Assembly: GCA_950295325.1 (NCBI GenBank)
Contig: OX485808.1
Coordinates: 42,120,527 to 42,184,526 of the forward strand
Reading direction: 5' to 3'
Length of the DNA stretch: 64,000 nt
Source of the DNA: Polytrichum commune
Taxonomy: Eukaryota > Streptophyta > Polytrichopsida > Polytrichales > Polytrichaceae
Shown: positions 62,882 to 64,000 of the stretch, piece after piece
How positions within the stretch are numbered: the first letter of the stretch is position 1
How the letters are laid out: the number at the start of each line of letters is the position of its first letter
Translations under genes and position numbers: made by a program
The notes under the pieces: generated by a model
The model's database searches: none
Told to the model about the DNA's origin: nothing
Seen by the model: only the letters and a program-made list of their open reading frames with translations

Positions 62882-63226
62882 TGTGCCAATTGAGTCCTCT
62901 TTTATCTCCTCCTCAGATTCGCTTGAATCCGAATCGCTTCGATGCTCGCTCTCTCCCATCGATGGTTCGCGCGATCCACTCTGCTCCCGTTCTTCCTCTA
63001 TCCGTTCCAATTCCTCGTTCTTGCTAGACGTCCTTGTCTCTGCCTCTCCCCCCGTCTTGCTCAAATCTGTTGGTGGTTCACTTCCCTGTGTACAAGATTG
63101 CTCCTTCTTCCTAAGTTCTCTCCGTCGCCTCTGCTTTGAATTGCTAAAACTCGTCCCTCCCTTTCTTTTCTTCCTCTTCCTTCCAGGATCGGCTGTGGAG
63201 ACTTGACTATTTCCTGGTTCCTTCAT
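62882..63226 (-). pseudogene. Gene B first coding exon (basic/acidic linker region)
   Basis: 115 codons from an ATG at 63,226 to a canonical donor (GGCACA|GTAAGT). A Lys/Arg-rich segment, likely a nuclear localisation signal (GRKRKKRKGG, then QRRRRELRKK), is followed by a Ser/Glu/Asp-rich acidic stretch (SDSDSSESEEEIKED). No domain is recognised. The exon ends in phase 0 and joins 60,321 in frame. In the other direction it is divergent from gene F, with 324 bp between the two start codons. Confidence 0.5.
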
Positions 63227-63414
63227 GTGTGCGTCCCGGCGTCCCAATAATCGTCTCTCTCCTATACTCTTCTATTAGGGCATCGCACTCACATAATAAC
63301 TCGTTCCTTTGCTTGTATTGTTCTTTATATTGCCAGTGCTTCAGGGTTAGGGTTTCCCTCTTTTTGGCAGCCGTCCCTTGTTTTCCCTTTTTGGCATCCT
63401 CCCCCTACTCCTTT

Positions 63415-63422
63415 TTTATATA
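63415..63422 (-). promoter_or_regulatory. Putative TATA box of gene B
   Basis: TATATAAA on the minus strand, 190 bp before the gene B ATG. With the plus-strand TATA box at 63,501 it would form a bidirectional promoter region. Confidence 0.35.
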
Positions 63423-63500
63423 CATTAGTTCCTCAACATCTGTTCCTTCGGTGATGCACATGGTGACATCACAACGTTTGTCTTCACCATTCTTCTTCCT

Positions 63501-63506
63501 TATAAA
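63501..63506 (+). promoter_or_regulatory. Putative TATA box of gene F
   Basis: TATAAA 49 bp before the gene F ATG, leaving a leader of about 15-20 bases if transcription starts about 30 bp downstream. Confidence 0.5.
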
Positions 63507-63549
63507 TCTTTGCATCTTTGTTCATTTACGTTTCTGTTTTTTTGCCTTC

Positions 63550-64000
63550 ATGGCTTCCAGCTCAATGGCCGAACTTCGTTCCAATGCCAACGATGTCCCT
63601 ATTCTCTTCCCCATTGGTGCACAGGGTATTGCTGTTGTCTCGGAGCTTCATCTTAGCATTAGGTTCTCTCTTCAACTTAATACAATATGGGTAGATCGTG
63701 AGATCTTCAATCCTGATACTGGATTGCTCGTTCATTGCTTCCATGAATCCTCCAAGGTAACTGACAATGGCAATGTAGTGTGGGAGCTTGGCCCTGGAAA
63801 GTATAGGGTTGTTGGCTGGCCAGCTTCTCAGATGGGAGTGTCAACAGAACTCCATGCTCCTCTTCGATCTTCCACTGGTGACTTTAGCACACCTCCGGTA
63901 GTAAGTGTCAAGACCGAGCCTGACATAGACAATGTTGTAGACTTGTCTGATTCTTCGACTGAAGATGTATCTATGAGGAAGGCTGATGTTCATGATTCCC
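63550..64000 (+). CDS. Gene F: unknown protein, 5' part only
   Basis: The open frame runs from an ATG at 63,550 to the window edge (150 codons, no stop). It starts MASSSMAELRSNANDVPILF. The first 110 residues look like a folded beta-rich domain of no recognised family (LNTIWVDREIFNPDTG, WELGPGKYRVVGWP). Then comes 'VSVKTEPDIDNVVDLSDSST', in which VKTE fits a sumoylation consensus and VVDL followed by acidic and Ser residues fits a SUMO-interacting motif (inference). It is divergent from gene B and shares its upstream region, as gene E is divergent from gene A. It may be part of the same outer element. Confidence 0.6.
   Translation, partial: MASSSMAELRSNANDVPILFPIGAQGIAVVSELHLSIRFSLQLNTIWVDREIFNPDTGLLVHCFHESSKVTDNGNVVWELGPGKYRVVGWPASQMGVSTELHAPLRSSTGDFSTPPVVSVKTEPDIDNVVDLSDSSTEDVSMRKADVHDS

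Larger units (their letters stand above)
28851..63226 (-). pseudogene. Gene B: ParB-like + beta-class DNA methyltransferase-like protein, outer locus
   Basis: Gene-level model, read from 63,226 down. Exons: 63226-62882, 60321-60241, 35113-35006, 34902-34325, 34246-34051, 33969-33772, 33658-33440, 31148-30907, 30815-30143, 30043-29708, 29616-29159 and 29061-28851. Every junction has GT-AG ends and the phases match throughout, giving 1,214 codons. The parts are described in separate entries. Three in-frame stops lie in the last two exons. The intron between 60,240 and 35,114 is about 25 kb and contains two palindrome arrays plus the whole 17.2-kb inner element. Without that insertion it would be about 8 kb. 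The joins of the two most upstream exons are inferred from phase and splice signals only; the exons from 35,113 on are firmer. Confidence 0.6.

Noticed and set aside
28851-63226. Bacterial contamination as the source of the ParB/methyltransferase-like genes
   Set aside because: Both genes have many phase-consistent GT-AG introns, plant-type promoter elements and are embedded in plant repeats.

Overview
The window looks like nuclear DNA of a bryophyte, most likely a moss (inference). It has spliceosomal GT-AG introns, plant-type TTTAGGG interstitial telomere tracts, an AT-rich gene-poor background, and a disease-resistance gene of the protein kinase-NB-ARC-LRR (PNL) class, which is known from mosses. 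No rRNA, tRNA, CRISPR array or bacterial gene organisation was seen.

Layout. 1-17.1 kb is AT-rich and almost gene-free. It holds decayed terminal-inverted-repeat (TIR) elements at 551-1945 (with a second element nested inside), 6979-8136 and 8886-9443, minisatellites, and some exon-like debris. 17,152-23,035 (+) is the PNL gene in three exons, with a large recently shuffled LRR exon and a decayed LRR tail behind its stop codon. 23.4-28.8 kb is again gene-poor repeat debris.

28.8-63.2 kb is the interesting part and reads as one mobile element nested inside another locus. The outer locus is a very long minus-strand gene (gene B, 63,226 to 28,851). It encodes a protein with a ParB-like region and a C-terminal beta-class (N4-cytosine/N6-adenine) DNA methyltransferase-like region, and is broken by three in-frame stops. 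Its introns are filled with a tandem repeat of about 139 bp. Each unit carries a 24-bp palindrome: CACCCTCTCGG, a two-base core AA, then the reverse complement. Into the largest intron a 17,194-bp TIR element has inserted (36,840-54,033; 23-bp TIRs with one mismatch, 4-bp target duplication ACTT). This inner element carries its own ParB-like/methyltransferase-like gene (gene A, minus), an FCP1/SCP-like HAD phosphatase gene (gene C/D, minus) and a DUF7869-type transposase-like gene (gene E, plus). It also carries its own unrelated palindrome family, GTTTGGGTCG, two variable bases, then the reverse complement, placed in introns, upstream regions and even in frame inside coding sequence. I found the inner palindromes only inside the TIR element and the outer palindromes only outside it.

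The proposed system (inference) is a family of large selfish elements. Each pairs a ParB-like/methyltransferase-like protein with a private, multiplied palindrome that has 10-12-bp arms and a two-base core. Both copies here are damaged by stops or frameshifts. A further gene (F) starts at 63,550, divergently from gene B, and runs off the window.
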